Shown here: positions 1 to 8,232 of the stretch, piece by piece
Numbering within the stretch: the stretch's first letter is position 1
Layout: every line of letters begins with the position of its first letter
Source: Paenibacillus sp. JNUCC-31
GTDB taxonomy: Bacteria; Bacillota; Bacilli; Paenibacillales; Paenibacillaceae
DNA length: 64,000 nucleotides
NCBI RefSeq assembly: GCF_014844075.1
Contig: NZ_CP062165.1
Location: forward strand, 3,906,001-3,970,000
Direction of reading: 5' to 3'
The notes under the pieces: model-generated
The model's input: only the letters and a program-made list of their open reading frames with translations
What the model was told of the DNA's origin: nothing
Database searches by the model: none
Program-made: the position numbers and the translations under genes

Positions 1-1
1 T

Positions 2-397
2 ATCGGGAGCACGTCCATTCCGGGGTTGCCCGCCAAGCCCATCATTGATCTGATGGGAGAAGTGCAGTCATGGGATGACATGGAACGGATTGCCGATCAG
101 CTGAATCCGGCCGACTGGAACTACGTTCCGCCTGAACTGGATGGTCGGGAATACAGACGATTCTGGGTCAGAGTGAAAGATGGCAAGAGAGTGGTACATC
201 TTCATCTGATGCGTCCCGGAGAGGAACGTTGGGATCGCCAAATCCAGTTTCGGGATGTGCTGAGACGGCGCCCGGATCTGGTAGAGGCCTACGCGACCTT
301 GAAAGCTAAGCTTGCTGATGAAAATAAGGACGACAGAGAAGCGTATACCGCTGCCAAAACGGAATTTATTTTACAAGTTCTTGATGAAAGCATTTGA
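2..397 (+). CDS. GrpB family protein (UPF0157), 5' end outside the window
   Basis: The reading frame is already open at the window edge and begins with IGSTSIPGLPAKPIID, the conserved GrpB signature that normally lies some 30-40 residues into the protein, so the real start is upstream of base 1. The part seen here is about 131 residues and includes the typical WNY and FRD..L stretches of the second half of the fold. GrpB proteins are related to nucleotidyltransferases but have no firmly assigned reaction. The stop codon overlaps the likely start of the next gene, which suggests co-transcription. Family assignment is firm; function is not known. Confidence 0.85.
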   Translation: MGSTSIPGLPAKPIIDLMGEVQSWDDMERIADQLNPADWNYVPPELDGREYRRFWVRVKDGKRVVHLHLMRPGEERWDRQIQFRDVLRRRPDLVEAYATLKAKLADENKDDREAYTAAKTEFILQVLDESI

Positions 398-803
398 TCC
401 ATTGATGCAGTTGTTCTTCAAAGGCAGGCTGATTTATTTCATCGCAGTGATCTTAACCATGGTGGCAGGATTGGCTTCCAGACACTTTGGCGCGCTTTTG
501 CCGGATTTTGTGCGGGAGCATTTCGGTGATGCCTTATGGGCAGGGATGATTTATTTTGGGGTACGCATGGTTTGGATCAATCACAGCAGAGAGTTGGCGC
601 TGGTAGTTAGCCTGGTTTTTAGCTGGGCCGTCGAATGTTCACAAATGATTCAGACCCCTGGGCTAAACGAAGTACGTTCAACGGTGCTGGGTGCGCTTAT
701 TTTGGGACATGGATTTCTGGTGATGGATTTGCTGAGGTATGCTGTCGGCATTCTGTGTGTGTATGGGATTGATCGTTATTTCCTGAGAAATAAGAAGGCT
801 TGA
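384..803 (+). CDS. DUF2809 family membrane protein
   Basis: A hydrophobic protein of about 139 residues with four or five membrane segments (near residues 10-30, 45-60, 70-90 and 105-130) and the internal WAVECSQ and RSTVLGALILGHGF stretches typical of DUF2809. I chose the ATG at 384, which overlaps the end of the GrpB gene by 14 bases. The frame is open from 312, but the extra residues are charged and lie wholly inside the upstream gene. No strong ribosome binding site is visible, so translation may be coupled to grpB. Members are small integral membrane proteins of unknown function, sometimes called VanZ-like by distant similarity. Confidence 0.75.
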   Translation: MKAFDPLMQLFFKGRLIYFIAVILTMVAGLASRHFGALLPDFVREHFGDALWAGMIYFGVRMVWINHSRELALVVSLVFSWAVECSQMIQTPGLNEVRSTVLGALILGHGFLVMDLLRYAVGILCVYGIDRYFLRNKKA

Positions 804-812
804 TGATGGGGA

Positions 813-1379
813 GTGACTTACTTGAATATTGAGAAACTTTTTGCGGAATCACCCGAGTTTGAGACAGAACGGTTGGAACTTAGACGTCTTGCGCTCAATG
901 ACCTCGATGATTACTTTAGCTTCGCCTCCGATCCGAGCGTGAGTCAGCAAAGTTTGTGGAACTGTCATGAGACGTTGGATGATTCTGTTCAATATATTCA
1001 AAGGGTTTTGGACAATTATGAGAAGAAAACGGTCTATATATGGGCCTTTATTCTGAAGGAGACCGGCAGACTGATCGGGAGAGGCGGCATTTTCCATCTC
1101 AATGAATCCATGCAAAGTGCTGAGTTGGGGTATGCGATTGCGAGCAGTTGTTGGGGCAAAGGCCTCGCAGCAGAAGCGATGCAGCCGATTGTTGACTACT
1201 GTTTTCAGGAATTGGACTGCAATCGGCTGGAGGGGAAATGTAATGCAGGCAATATCGGATCTGCACGAGTGATGGAGAAGCTGGGCATGTCGGTTGAAGG
1301 TTTGCTGCGTAAACAGTTGAAGATCAAAGGTGTGTTTACGGATCAAAAATTGTACTCCCGTATCCGGGATGATCTATAA
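813..1379 (+). CDS. GNAT family N-acetyltransferase (RimJ/RimL type)
   Basis: A 188-residue protein with the RimJ/RimL-type acetyltransferase layout. ETERLELRRL lies near the N-terminus, a beta strand ELGYAIASSCWGKGLAAEA holds the acetyl-CoA pyrophosphate loop (residues about 109-127), and NIGSARVMEKLGM follows near 147-159. It probably transfers acetyl from acetyl-CoA to an amino group of a protein N-terminus or small molecule; the substrate cannot be read from sequence. The start is taken as GTG at 813; a TTG at 822 is equally well placed behind the GGGGAG at 807-812. It stands among other small accessory genes on the same strand. Confidence 0.85.
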   Translation: MTYLNIEKLFAESPEFETERLELRRLALNDLDDYFSFASDPSVSQQSLWNCHETLDDSVQYIQRVLDNYEKKTVYIWAFILKETGRLIGRGGIFHLNESMQSAELGYAIASSCWGKGLAAEAMQPIVDYCFQELDCNRLEGKCNAGNIGSARVMEKLGMSVEGLLRKQLKIKGVFTDQKLYSRIRDDL

Positions 1380-1430
1380 TATTTCCAATGGTGTACAGAT
1401 ACATAGAAGAAATTTGAAGGAGGCGGAACA

Positions 1431-1760
1431 ATGATCTACAGTATTATTTCCCAAGCGGTATGGGAGCAGGTATCCAAGCAGAGCGTGTATGCACCGGATA
1501 GTCTGGAGACGGACGGTTTCATTCATTGTTCCACCAAAGAACAGATCCCATGGGTTGCAGCCCAATATTATCAGGGGCGTACGGATTTGCTATTGATTGG
1601 TATTGATGAGAAGGCTTTGAAGCCTGAGTTGGTGTATGAGGATCTCTATGAGTTGAATGAACTATTTCCACATATTTATGGTGAACTTAATCTGGATGCT
1701 GTGCGAAAAGTGATTTCTTTTAAACCGAATGAGGATGGGACGTTTTCTTTTCCGGAATAA
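1431..1760 (+). CDS. DUF952 domain-containing protein
   Basis: A compact 109-residue protein with the DUF952 hallmarks: a DGFIHCSTKEQ motif near residue 29 and LVYEDLYELNELFPHIYGEL near residues 66-86. A strong AAGGAGG site lies 8-9 bases ahead of the ATG. DUF952 proteins resemble a glutathione-S-transferase-like or ADP-ribosyl-binding small fold in annotations, but no reaction is established. It sits between the acetyltransferase and a DinB-like gene on the same strand, with short gaps, and may belong to the same transcript. Confidence 0.85.
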   Translation: MIYSIISQAVWEQVSKQSVYAPDSLETDGFIHCSTKEQIPWVAAQYYQGRTDLLLIGIDEKALKPELVYEDLYELNELFPHIYGELNLDAVRKVISFKPNEDGTFSFPE

Positions 1761-1787
1761 AGACATTTAACGAAGGGTTGTGAAGGC

Positions 1788-2384
1788 GTGGATATGAATC
1801 AGGTATTCCTGGATACAGCCGAGAAGCAATTTTTGTATTACAAGCAGCTTGGAGAGAAGGCCATGGAGCAACTGGAGTCGGAGCAACTATTTCAATCCTG
1901 GAATGAAGATACGAACAGCATAGCAGTTATTGTGAAGCATCTGTGGGGCAATATGCTGTCCCGTTGGACGGATGTGCTGACAACCGATGGAGAGAAGCCG
2001 TGGCGTGAACGTGATGCTGAATTCGTGAATGAACTCTTGACCCGGGAAGAACTGCTCGCCAAATGGGAGGAAGGCTGGAACTGTCTGCTTGGAGCCCTTC
2101 GTTCTTTTACACCGGAGCAACTGTCTCATATCATATACATTCGCAATGAAGGACATACCGTCATGGAAGCCGTTATTCGGCAATTAGCGCACTATCCCTA
2201 TCATGTGGGGCAGATTATCCATACAGCCAAAATGCTCAAAGAAACTTCGTGGGATAGTCTCTCCATTCCGAGAAACGGTTCGGATCAATATAATGGTGGC
2301 AAATTTGCCAAACCGAAGACACGAAAACATTTTACAGATGATGAATTACGCATAGAAAAAGGTAAAGGTGAGGAACAGCAATGA
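1788..2384 (+). CDS. DinB-like DUF1572 protein
   Basis: A 198-residue protein of the DinB/YfiT four-helix superfamily. The first helix carries QFLYYKQLGEKAMEQL, an IVKHLWGNM segment supplies one metal-binding-type histidine (about residue 48), and QLAHYPYHVGQIIH supplies the histidine pair near residues 133-141. Such proteins bind a divalent metal and in some relatives act as thiol-dependent S-transferases; the partner is not evident here. It starts at GTG 1788 after a GAAGG site. Its stop overlaps the start of the phosphatase gene by four bases (ATGA), so the two are translationally coupled. Confidence 0.85.
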   Translation: MDMNQVFLDTAEKQFLYYKQLGEKAMEQLESEQLFQSWNEDTNSIAVIVKHLWGNMLSRWTDVLTTDGEKPWRERDAEFVNELLTREELLAKWEEGWNCLLGALRSFTPEQLSHIIYIRNEGHTVMEAVIRQLAHYPYHVGQIIHTAKMLKETSWDSLSIPRNGSDQYNGGKFAKPKTRKHFTDDELRIEKGKGEEQQ

Positions 2385-2974
2385 CACAGATCGCATTGAT
2401 TCGCCATGGCAGTACGGCGTGGAATAAGGAAAAACGTTCGCAAGGACAAACGGATAATCCGCTGGATCAGGAAGGCAGAGAACAGGCGCTATTGCTTGCT
2501 GCAAGATTGAGTGAGGAAACGTGGGATGCCATCTATGCAAGTGACCTGGAGCGTGCAAGTGAGACAGCTCGTATCATTGGCGACCGTCTGGGAATTCAGG
2601 AAATTCATTTGGACCCGAGGTTACGTGAAATGGGCGGTGGACAGGTGGAAGGTACGACCGAAGCCGAGCGTCTAGCCCGGTGGGGAGCGAATTGGAGTAA
2701 TCTGGACCTGGGCCGGGAGCTTGCGGATGCAGGTACGATTCGGGGGAGTGCCGCGATTGAAGATATTGTACGTCAGCATCCCCATGGTAGAGTGATTGTT
2801 GTCAGCCATGGCGCCATTCTTCGGAATACACTGCGAGGGCTAGTACCCGAACTGGATGTGAGCGCAAAGCTGTCCAACACGTCGATCACCCGGATCTCTA
2901 AGGAAGCGGAGTCTTGGCAATGTGAGCTATATAATTGCAGCGTACATTTGGACTCCAACAAGGAGTCGTTATAG
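2381..2974 (+). CDS. Histidine phosphatase family protein
   Basis: A 197-residue member of the phosphoglycerate-mutase-like histidine phosphatases. The phospho-accepting histidine is in LIRHGSTAWN (His9), followed by the usual YASDLERASETA with a conserved Arg, REMGGGQVEG with the acid residue, and the second catalytic histidine in VIVVSHGAI. Length and motifs agree with cytosolic CobC/PhoE-like phosphatases of broad substrate range; no single substrate can be named. The start overlaps the upstream stop (ATGA), and the following gene begins directly after the stop codon, so these three genes form one coupled unit. Confidence 0.9.
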   Translation: MTQIALIRHGSTAWNKEKRSQGQTDNPLDQEGREQALLLAARLSEETWDAIYASDLERASETARIIGDRLGIQEIHLDPRLREMGGGQVEGTTEAERLARWGANWSNLDLGRELADAGTIRGSAAIEDIVRQHPHGRVIVVSHGAILRNTLRGLVPELDVSAKLSNTSITRISKEAESWQCELYNCSVHLDSNKESL

Positions 2975-3805
2975 ATGGATGCTCTGGCACTCAAACAGAA
3001 ATTGCAGCATATTCAGTCGACTAATCTATCCGCCCAGGAAGTGGAACTGCCTTACCAATGGGCTATGCATATGATGCAGCATATTGGAAGTCCAGACCCG
3101 GTCCTGCGGGATGAACTGATCTATGTCACCTTTGCGACCTGGATTGGACAAGGCGTTTTTTCGGAAGAACAGCTCAGGCAGCTGTTACAGATGGCGCTGG
3201 ATGACCAGCACCTTTTTCATGGAATCGGAGAACAAGGGACAGACAGTGTGTTTACCCGGACCTTCTCTGTGCTGCTCTTGCCTCCAATTCTGAGTGTAGA
3301 TCGTCAGCGGCCTTTTCTGAAAAAGGAAGATATAGAAGTTACCCATCATCGGTTGACTGCGTATCTGGAGCTTGAAAAAGATGTTCGCGGCTACACCGAT
3401 GATAAAGGCTGGGCGCACGCTCCGGCACACGCGGCAGATGCGGTTGAAGATCTGGCACAGTCGCCATATATGGAGCGGGGAGCTTTGCTGGGACTTTTGC
3501 ATGCGCTCACGTTGAAAATAACCGAATCAGGTGTTGTCTACATTCATGATGAGGATCAGCGGATGGCCCATGCCGTGGTCACCATCCTTCGTCGCAATCT
3601 GCTGGAGCAAAGCGATATTGCATCGTGGATCGATTCACTGAATCCAAACGGTAGGACGGAGGGGGAATCCCCTCTGAAGATCAGCCAGATGAGCCTGAAT
3701 GTGCGCGTTTTTCTGCAGACGCTTTATTTTGCTATACGCACAGAAGAAGCAGAGCCCTTTCCGGCTGTTCGTTCACTTATATTGCATGCTTTGGAGAAAA
3801 AATGA
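2975..3805 (+). CDS. DUF2785 domain-containing protein
   Basis: A 276-residue soluble protein that starts immediately after the phosphatase stop. It is mostly helical and carries FTRTFSVLLLPPILSVD (near residues 93-110), DDKGWAHAPAHAADAVEDL (about 142-160) and a long C-terminal helix pair, the pattern of DUF2785. The two histidines in WAHAPAHAAD are family-conserved. No function is known for the family. Tight spacing ties it to the phosphatase and DinB-like genes. Confidence 0.85.
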   Translation: MDALALKQKLQHIQSTNLSAQEVELPYQWAMHMMQHIGSPDPVLRDELIYVTFATWIGQGVFSEEQLRQLLQMALDDQHLFHGIGEQGTDSVFTRTFSVLLLPPILSVDRQRPFLKKEDIEVTHHRLTAYLELEKDVRGYTDDKGWAHAPAHAADAVEDLAQSPYMERGALLGLLHALTLKITESGVVYIHDEDQRMAHAVVTILRRNLLEQSDIASWIDSLNPNGRTEGESPLKISQMSLNVRVFLQTLYFAIRTEEAEPFPAVRSLILHALEKK

Positions 3806-3844
3806 TCAGGGGATTATAAACTTGTGCACGAGGAGGGAGATGGC

Positions 3845-4555
3845 ATGACCGAACTGCCGTATTCATGGACTGAAGAGGTGCTGTCTCCTCTGGGGGAAAC
3901 AGGGGTTATAATCCGTTGTGGGGATACCATATCCGAGGCGGTGCACCGCAGGGTGATGTCTGTATGTGCTTTGCTGGAAAAGAGCCAACTGCCGGGCATC
4001 ATCGAGTGGTTACCATCGTATGCATCGGTCACGCTGTTCTATGATCCGTTGATGTCTTCGTACCATGAGGTGTGCAGGATGCTGCTTCATGAGTTGAATA
4101 GGATGAAAGAAGCAACGTTGGTACAACCCAGAATCATCACGATTCCCGTATGTTATGGTGGTAAACTGGGCCCTGACCTGGATTATGTGGCTACTGAACA
4201 TGGGCTTAAGCCAGATGAAGTGATAGACATTCACACATCCGGCGATTACCTGGTGCACATGATCGGGTTCGCACCGGGTTTTCCTTATCTGGGCGGATTA
4301 TCGGAGAAGATCGCTACGCCCAGAAGAGCCACACCGCGGCTTTCGGTTGAAGCGGGTACGGTGGGCATTGGCGGCAAACAAACGGGAGTTTACCCGGTGG
4401 CGACTCCCGGCGGATGGCATTGTATCGGCCGTACGCCGCTGGCGCTATTTCGTCCGACGGAAAATCCACCAAGCCTGCTTGCAGCGGGTGACCGGGTTCG
4501 TTTTGCATCGATATCACTTCAGGAGTATCTGGAACAAAAGGAGGGCGAACGATGA
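3845..4555 (+). CDS. pxpB: 5-oxoprolinase subunit PxpB (KipI family)
   Basis: A 236-residue subunit of the ATP-dependent 5-oxoprolinase PxpABC, which opens 5-oxoproline (pyroglutamate) to glutamate in the cytosol. Diagnostic stretches are IPVCYGGKLGPDLDYVA, HMIGFAPGFPYLGGL and GTVGIGGKQTGVYPVATPGG in the C-terminal half. I start it at the ATG at 3845, seven bases behind an AGGAGGGA site; an in-frame GTG at 3824 would place that site inside the gene. In Bacillus subtilis the homologue was first studied as KipI, an inhibitor of the sporulation kinase KinA, so a regulatory side role is possible but not shown here. The stop overlaps pxpC (ATGA). Confidence 0.93.
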   Translation: MTELPYSWTEEVLSPLGETGVIIRCGDTISEAVHRRVMSVCALLEKSQLPGIIEWLPSYASVTLFYDPLMSSYHEVCRMLLHELNRMKEATLVQPRIITIPVCYGGKLGPDLDYVATEHGLKPDEVIDIHTSGDYLVHMIGFAPGFPYLGGLSEKIATPRRATPRLSVEAGTVGIGGKQTGVYPVATPGGWHCIGRTPLALFRPTENPPSLLAAGDRVRFASISLQEYLEQKEGER

Positions 4556-5580
4556 GTATCGAGGTCATTCGCCCAGGTCTGTTATCCACCGTTCAGGATG
4601 AAGGGAGAACGGGCTTTCGCCAATATGGGGTACATCCGGGCGGGGTTATGGATACATTTGCAGCCAGAGCAGCCAATGTACTGATTGGTAATCTCCTTGA
4701 TGCGGCTGTGCTTGAGATAACGTTGACGGGACCAGAGCTTCGTTTCCATGAAAATCGGCTGATCTCTTTATGTGGTGCTGATCTGTCGGCTACTGTGGAT
4801 GGCCAACCTGTTCCGCTATGGCGTCCGGTCGTATTGCTTGCTGGAAGTGTGCTGAGATTTGGGCGATGCCGTTCCGGCTTGCGGACCTATATGGCGATTG
4901 CTGGTGGAATTTCAGTACCTGAGATCATGGGCAGTCGAAGCACGGATCTTAAGACAGGCTTCGGTGGGATTGAAGGGCGTGCCTTGAAGGTGGGAGACAG
5001 GTTGTTTGCGGGAGAAGTTTCTCTTGAAGCGCAAGCGACGTTACATGGATTGAGCTTGCTCGCTGAAAAGAACAACCGGCGGATCGAAGCACCTGGATGG
5101 TACTTGTCCAGCAATGAGTGGCCCGCATACCATGCTGACTCTGTCATTCGTGTTATGCCAGGCAAAGACAGTGCAGCGTTTGATGAAAATAGCCTGGAAC
5201 GATTCTATAAGGAGCGATATGTGATCTCTTCCCAATCGGATCGGATGGGGTATCGACTGAAGGGTACGAAGCTGGAACTCCGTCAGCCGCTGGAGCGGTT
5301 ATCTGAAGCCGTCACTTATGGCACGGTCCAAGTGCCAGCGGATGGTCAGCCTATCCTATTGATGGCTGACCATCAGACCATTGGGGGTTATCCTGTGATT
5401 GCACAGGTGGCCCGAGTGGATTTGCCGATACTGGCACAGGCAGGGCCGGGGGCGCGGGTTACCTTTGAACGGATTACATATGAAGAAGCACAGCAACTAT
5501 TCCTGGAGCAGGAGTTGAATTGGAGACTGACTGTTCGGCTCGTTCGCAGGAGATTGGCAGAAATGGGGGATCATCGATGA
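4552..5580 (+). CDS. pxpC: 5-oxoprolinase subunit PxpC (KipA, biotin-carboxylase-like)
   Basis: A 342-residue partner of PxpB in 5-oxoprolinase. Family signatures visible include the N-terminal GLLSTVQDEGRTGFRQYGV, GGVMDTFAARAANVLIGN and the C-terminal QPILLMADHQTIGGYPVIAQ. Despite the allophanate-hydrolase/biotin-carboxylase-like fold there is no biotin attachment site. It overlaps pxpB by four bases and pxpA by four bases, so the three subunits are made in a coupled way in the order B-C-A. Confidence 0.93.
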   Translation: MSIEVIRPGLLSTVQDEGRTGFRQYGVHPGGVMDTFAARAANVLIGNLLDAAVLEITLTGPELRFHENRLISLCGADLSATVDGQPVPLWRPVVLLAGSVLRFGRCRSGLRTYMAIAGGISVPEIMGSRSTDLKTGFGGIEGRALKVGDRLFAGEVSLEAQATLHGLSLLAEKNNRRIEAPGWYLSSNEWPAYHADSVIRVMPGKDSAAFDENSLERFYKERYVISSQSDRMGYRLKGTKLELRQPLERLSEAVTYGTVQVPADGQPILLMADHQTIGGYPVIAQVARVDLPILAQAGPGARVTFERITYEEAQQLFLEQELNWRLTVRLVRRRLAEMGDHR

Positions 5581-6344
5581 ACACGGTGGATATCAATTGT
5601 GATCTTGGTGAAAGTTACGGGGTGTATCGGACGGCTTCGGATGAGGCGATTCTGCCGCTGATCACATCAGCCAACATCGCTTGTGGATTCCATGCGGGTG
5701 ACCCGACAACGATGCGTCAAACGGTGCAGCAAGCCATGGAACATCAGGTCGCGATCGGCGCCCATCCCGGCCTGCCGGATTTGCAGGGCTTTGGCAGAAG
5801 ACGTATGGACATTACCCCACAGGAAGCCTATGACATGGTGGTATATCAGATTGGCGCGCTGGATGCTTTTGTCCGTTCATGCGGGGGGCGCATGCATCAT
5901 GTGAAGCCTCACGGAGCTTTGTATAATATGGCTGCTGAGGACAATCGGCTCGCTGAGGCCATCGCCGAGGCCGTCTATAAGGTACAACCGGATTTGTATC
6001 TCTATGGTCTGGCCGGAAGTGCAATGATACAGGCAGCAGATCGTATTAGACTGCGCAGTGTGAGTGAGGTTTTTGCAGATCGAACCTATGGAGCTGATGG
6101 GAAGCTAACACCACGCAGTCAGCCCGGGGCTGTCATTCATCAGACGGAACAAGCTCTTGCTCAAGTGCTGCGGATGGTGAAAGAGGGAATCATTGTGTCC
6201 ACGGAAGGTACACTTGTACCCATAAAGGCTGAGACGATCTGTATCCACGGTGACGGAGCTCACGCACTTGCGTTTGCTCAAGAGATCCGCTTGTTGCTTC
6301 AGTCTGAGGGAGTTATCCTGTCTGCAATTGGAACTGCTGGATGA
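5577..6344 (+). CDS. pxpA: 5-oxoprolinase subunit PxpA (LamB/YcsF family)
   Basis: A 255-residue LamB/YcsF-type protein, the third subunit of 5-oxoprolinase. The N-terminus reads MNTVDINCDLGESYG, followed by SANIACGFHAGDPTTM and HHVKPHGALYN, the family's conserved polar residues of the active-site barrel. I chose the ATG at 5577 (stop of pxpC overlaps) rather than the open frame from 5520, because the conserved N-terminus begins here and GGGGG lies 8 bases ahead. With pxpB and pxpC this makes a complete pyroglutamate-salvage set. Confidence 0.93.
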   Translation: MNTVDINCDLGESYGVYRTASDEAILPLITSANIACGFHAGDPTTMRQTVQQAMEHQVAIGAHPGLPDLQGFGRRRMDITPQEAYDMVVYQIGALDAFVRSCGGRMHHVKPHGALYNMAAEDNRLAEAIAEAVYKVQPDLYLYGLAGSAMIQAADRIRLRSVSEVFADRTYGADGKLTPRSQPGAVIHQTEQALAQVLRMVKEGIIVSTEGTLVPIKAETICIHGDGAHALAFAQEIRLLLQSEGVILSAIGTAG

Positions 6345-6403
6345 GTACTTCAGTGTACAAGGATCAGAGGTGGGACCATAAGAAGTAAGGAGTGAAGTGA
6401 AGC

Positions 6404-6862
6404 ATGAAACCGATACGTAATTCGGCGAAGGCCGTTATTGTACAGGACGAACGTTTGCTGGTGATCCGGCTGGAGGATCAATATGGTGCAGCTTATGTTT
6501 TCCCCGGCGGAGGACAGGAGAAGGGCGAAGAGCTCAAGGATGCGGTGGCACGTGAGTGTCTGGAGGAGATCGGCCAGGCGGTGACTGTGGGAGAATTGCT
6601 GCATATCCGGGAATATATCGGAAAAAACCATGAATTTGCCGAGTGGGATGCGGATGTCCATCAGGTTGAATTTTATTTTGAATGCAGATTGATTGATCCG
6701 AACGCTACAATCTTTGAAGGCTCGAACCCGGACGACCATCAGGTAGCCGTAGAATGGATTCCTCTTGAAGAGTTATCCCAGGTTCGTTTGTATCCAAAAA
6801 CCATTGGTGAGTTATTGAGAAATGAGGGTTCTTCACGCATTTACCTTGGGGATTTGAACTAA
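6404..6862 (+). CDS. NUDIX hydrolase
   Basis: A 152-residue protein with a full Nudix box, G-x5-E-x7-REUxEExGU, at residues 36-58 (GGGQEKGEELKDAVARECL then EEIGQ). The family hydrolyses nucleoside diphosphates linked to another moiety, using Mg bound by the box glutamates. The C-terminal half has the VEWIPLEEL strand common in 8-oxo-dGTP/ADP-sugar-type members, but the substrate cannot be named. It has its own AAGTAAGGAGTG-like site and stands 59 bases behind pxpA. Confidence 0.88.
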   Translation: MKPIRNSAKAVIVQDERLLVIRLEDQYGAAYVFPGGGQEKGEELKDAVARECLEEIGQAVTVGELLHIREYIGKNHEFAEWDADVHQVEFYFECRLIDPNATIFEGSNPDDHQVAVEWIPLEELSQVRLYPKTIGELLRNEGSSRIYLGDLN

Positions 6863-7117
6863 AATCAGTCGAGAGTAAATAAAGGTATGTTCTTTGATGC
6901 AAACATGTATATAAATAAATTACCAGAACTGTCACGTTTACGAACGGGTTCATGGATTCACCACAGGTGAGGCGGGTACACTATAAGTACAGGCTTATTA
7001 CACCAACGTGATATAAGCAGAACGAAGAGTTACACGGCAACAGAGCAGACAGAAGCCTAATTAAGCGAAGCCTTCTATCTAAACTTTGGCTAGGCATCTT
7101 AATTGGAAGAACTGTAG

Positions 7118-7257
7118 ACGTAGTGAAGGGGACGGAATCGATTCTGAAGAAGCGGTAGCGTTCGCCTTTATCCCCGGATTTTCCCTTTGAGAAAAGGGAA
7201 TCGAAAAAATCTGGGGATAACAGCGATCGAAAGAACGATCCGTATCCGTAACGGCTC
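7118..7257 (+). repeat. Structured intergenic repeat, copy A
   Basis: About 140 bases nearly matched by a second copy at 22441-22577. Conserved blocks are GACGGAATCGATTCTGAAGA, GCGTTCGCCTTT and CAGCGATCG(A/G)AAGAACGATCC. Between them lies a long hairpin whose base stem TTATCCCC (7168-7175) pairs with GGGGATAA (7213-7220), continuing GATTTT with AAAATC and an inner CCC/GGG hairpin. The stem sequence differs in copy B but stays paired, so the structure is kept by compensating changes. A second small hairpin is GATCG/CGATC. It lies 85 bases ahead of the PPOX-fold gene. Strand and function are not known; the + strand is used for convenience. Confidence 0.7.
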
Positions 7258-7342
7258 CCACATAGATCGTCTGAAGCGGAGTGCTTTAGTGTAATGATAG
7301 TTAGTTCAGCTTATATACCCCCAAACTGAAAGGAGCATTTCC

Positions 7343-7759
7343 ATGAACCAGACTGAATTGGAACAAAACATTGTAAAAGCATTGGAAAACAACCCTTTTT
7401 GCAGTTTCTCCACAGTGGAGAATGGTAAACCGAAATCCCGCTATATGGCGCTGTTCAACGATGGAATGAACATTCATCTGGCGACGAATCGCCGTACGCA
7501 CAAGGTTGAGGAGTTGGAGAATAATCCGAATGTCAGCCTTTTGCTTGGTTATGAAGCGGGTGGTTCCAAGGAAGTGGTCGAGATTGAAGGAACATGCGAA
7601 GTGACCAAAAATGAAGGACTGCGTGAGCAGGTATGGAATGATGAACTGAAGGCATGGTTTGACGGCCCAAACGATCCGAACTACGTCATTTTGGACATTA
7701 CACCAAGTCGGATTGATTATACGGGCAAAGATCATGAGCATCACGTGTGGGAGCAGTAA
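7343..7759 (+). CDS. Pyridoxamine 5'-phosphate oxidase-fold (general stress protein 26-like) protein
   Basis: A 138-residue split-barrel flavin-binding protein. The N-terminal ALENNPFCSFSTVENGKPKS and SRYMALFNDGMNIHLATN match the PPOX-like general stress FMN-binding family, followed by RTHKVEELENNPNVSLLLGY. Members bind FMN or F420/heme-like cofactors; the reaction is not defined. A GAAAGGAGC site precedes the ATG. The gene is monocistronic: copy A of the repeat lies upstream and a terminator lies at 7825-7857. Confidence 0.85.
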   Translation: MNQTELEQNIVKALENNPFCSFSTVENGKPKSRYMALFNDGMNIHLATNRRTHKVEELENNPNVSLLLGYEAGGSKEVVEIEGTCEVTKNEGLREQVWNDELKAWFDGPNDPNYVILDITPSRIDYTGKDHEHHVWEQ

Positions 7760-7824
7760 ATCCAGCTTATGAACATCTCCTTTCTGCAGTGAAAGGCAGA
7801 CCGACGATTCAGAACAGACCTATC

Positions 7825-7857
7825 AAACCGTGGATGCCAGAAGGCTTCACGGTTTTT
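7825..7857 (+). terminator. Rho-independent terminator behind the PPOX-fold gene
   Basis: AAACCGTG at 7825-7832 pairs with CACGGTTT at 7848-7855, with an inner GCC/GGC pair, followed by a T run. It lies 65 bases after the stop codon. Confidence 0.8.
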
Positions 7858-7912
7858 CGACATGGATTAAGCTGAAATGGATATGGATGTCAGTCGTATG
7901 TAATATACGTTT

Positions 7913-7940
7913 TTAACAGCGTGTGTAAAGTGTTTTTATC
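7913..7940 (+). promoter_or_regulatory. Possible PhoP-box array ahead of the nucleotidase gene
   Basis: TTAACA (7913-7918), TGTAAA (7924-7929) and TTTATC (7935-7940) are spaced 11 bases start to start, the period of tandem PhoP hexamers (consensus TT(A/C/T)ACA) in Bacillus. Only the first hexamer fits well. The downstream gene encodes a secreted phosphate-releasing enzyme, which fits phosphate-starvation control. The 470-base gap 7760-8232 otherwise holds the terminator and no gene that I can support. Confidence 0.3.
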
Positions 7941-8232
7941 CAAAAACATGAAAAACGTGTCGAAATCACGCATGATAGCGTAAACTCAAGCTGGTATGTG
8001 CGGATAAAGTAAAAAATAATGCTTTTCAATGATTGGACATTGCGTTATGATTTGGAATGTAAACGGTACGCACAGATATGAATAGATGTTCATGTGAGAA
8101 AAACTAACCTGGAATTTTGATATGAATGATCAGAGACAGGTACGCACAACCCATGAGATCTACCTTTAATTCTGCGCTTATTCGTTTGCTTACTAATGCA
8201 TGATTCAATGTACATAACCGGGAGGGGTTATT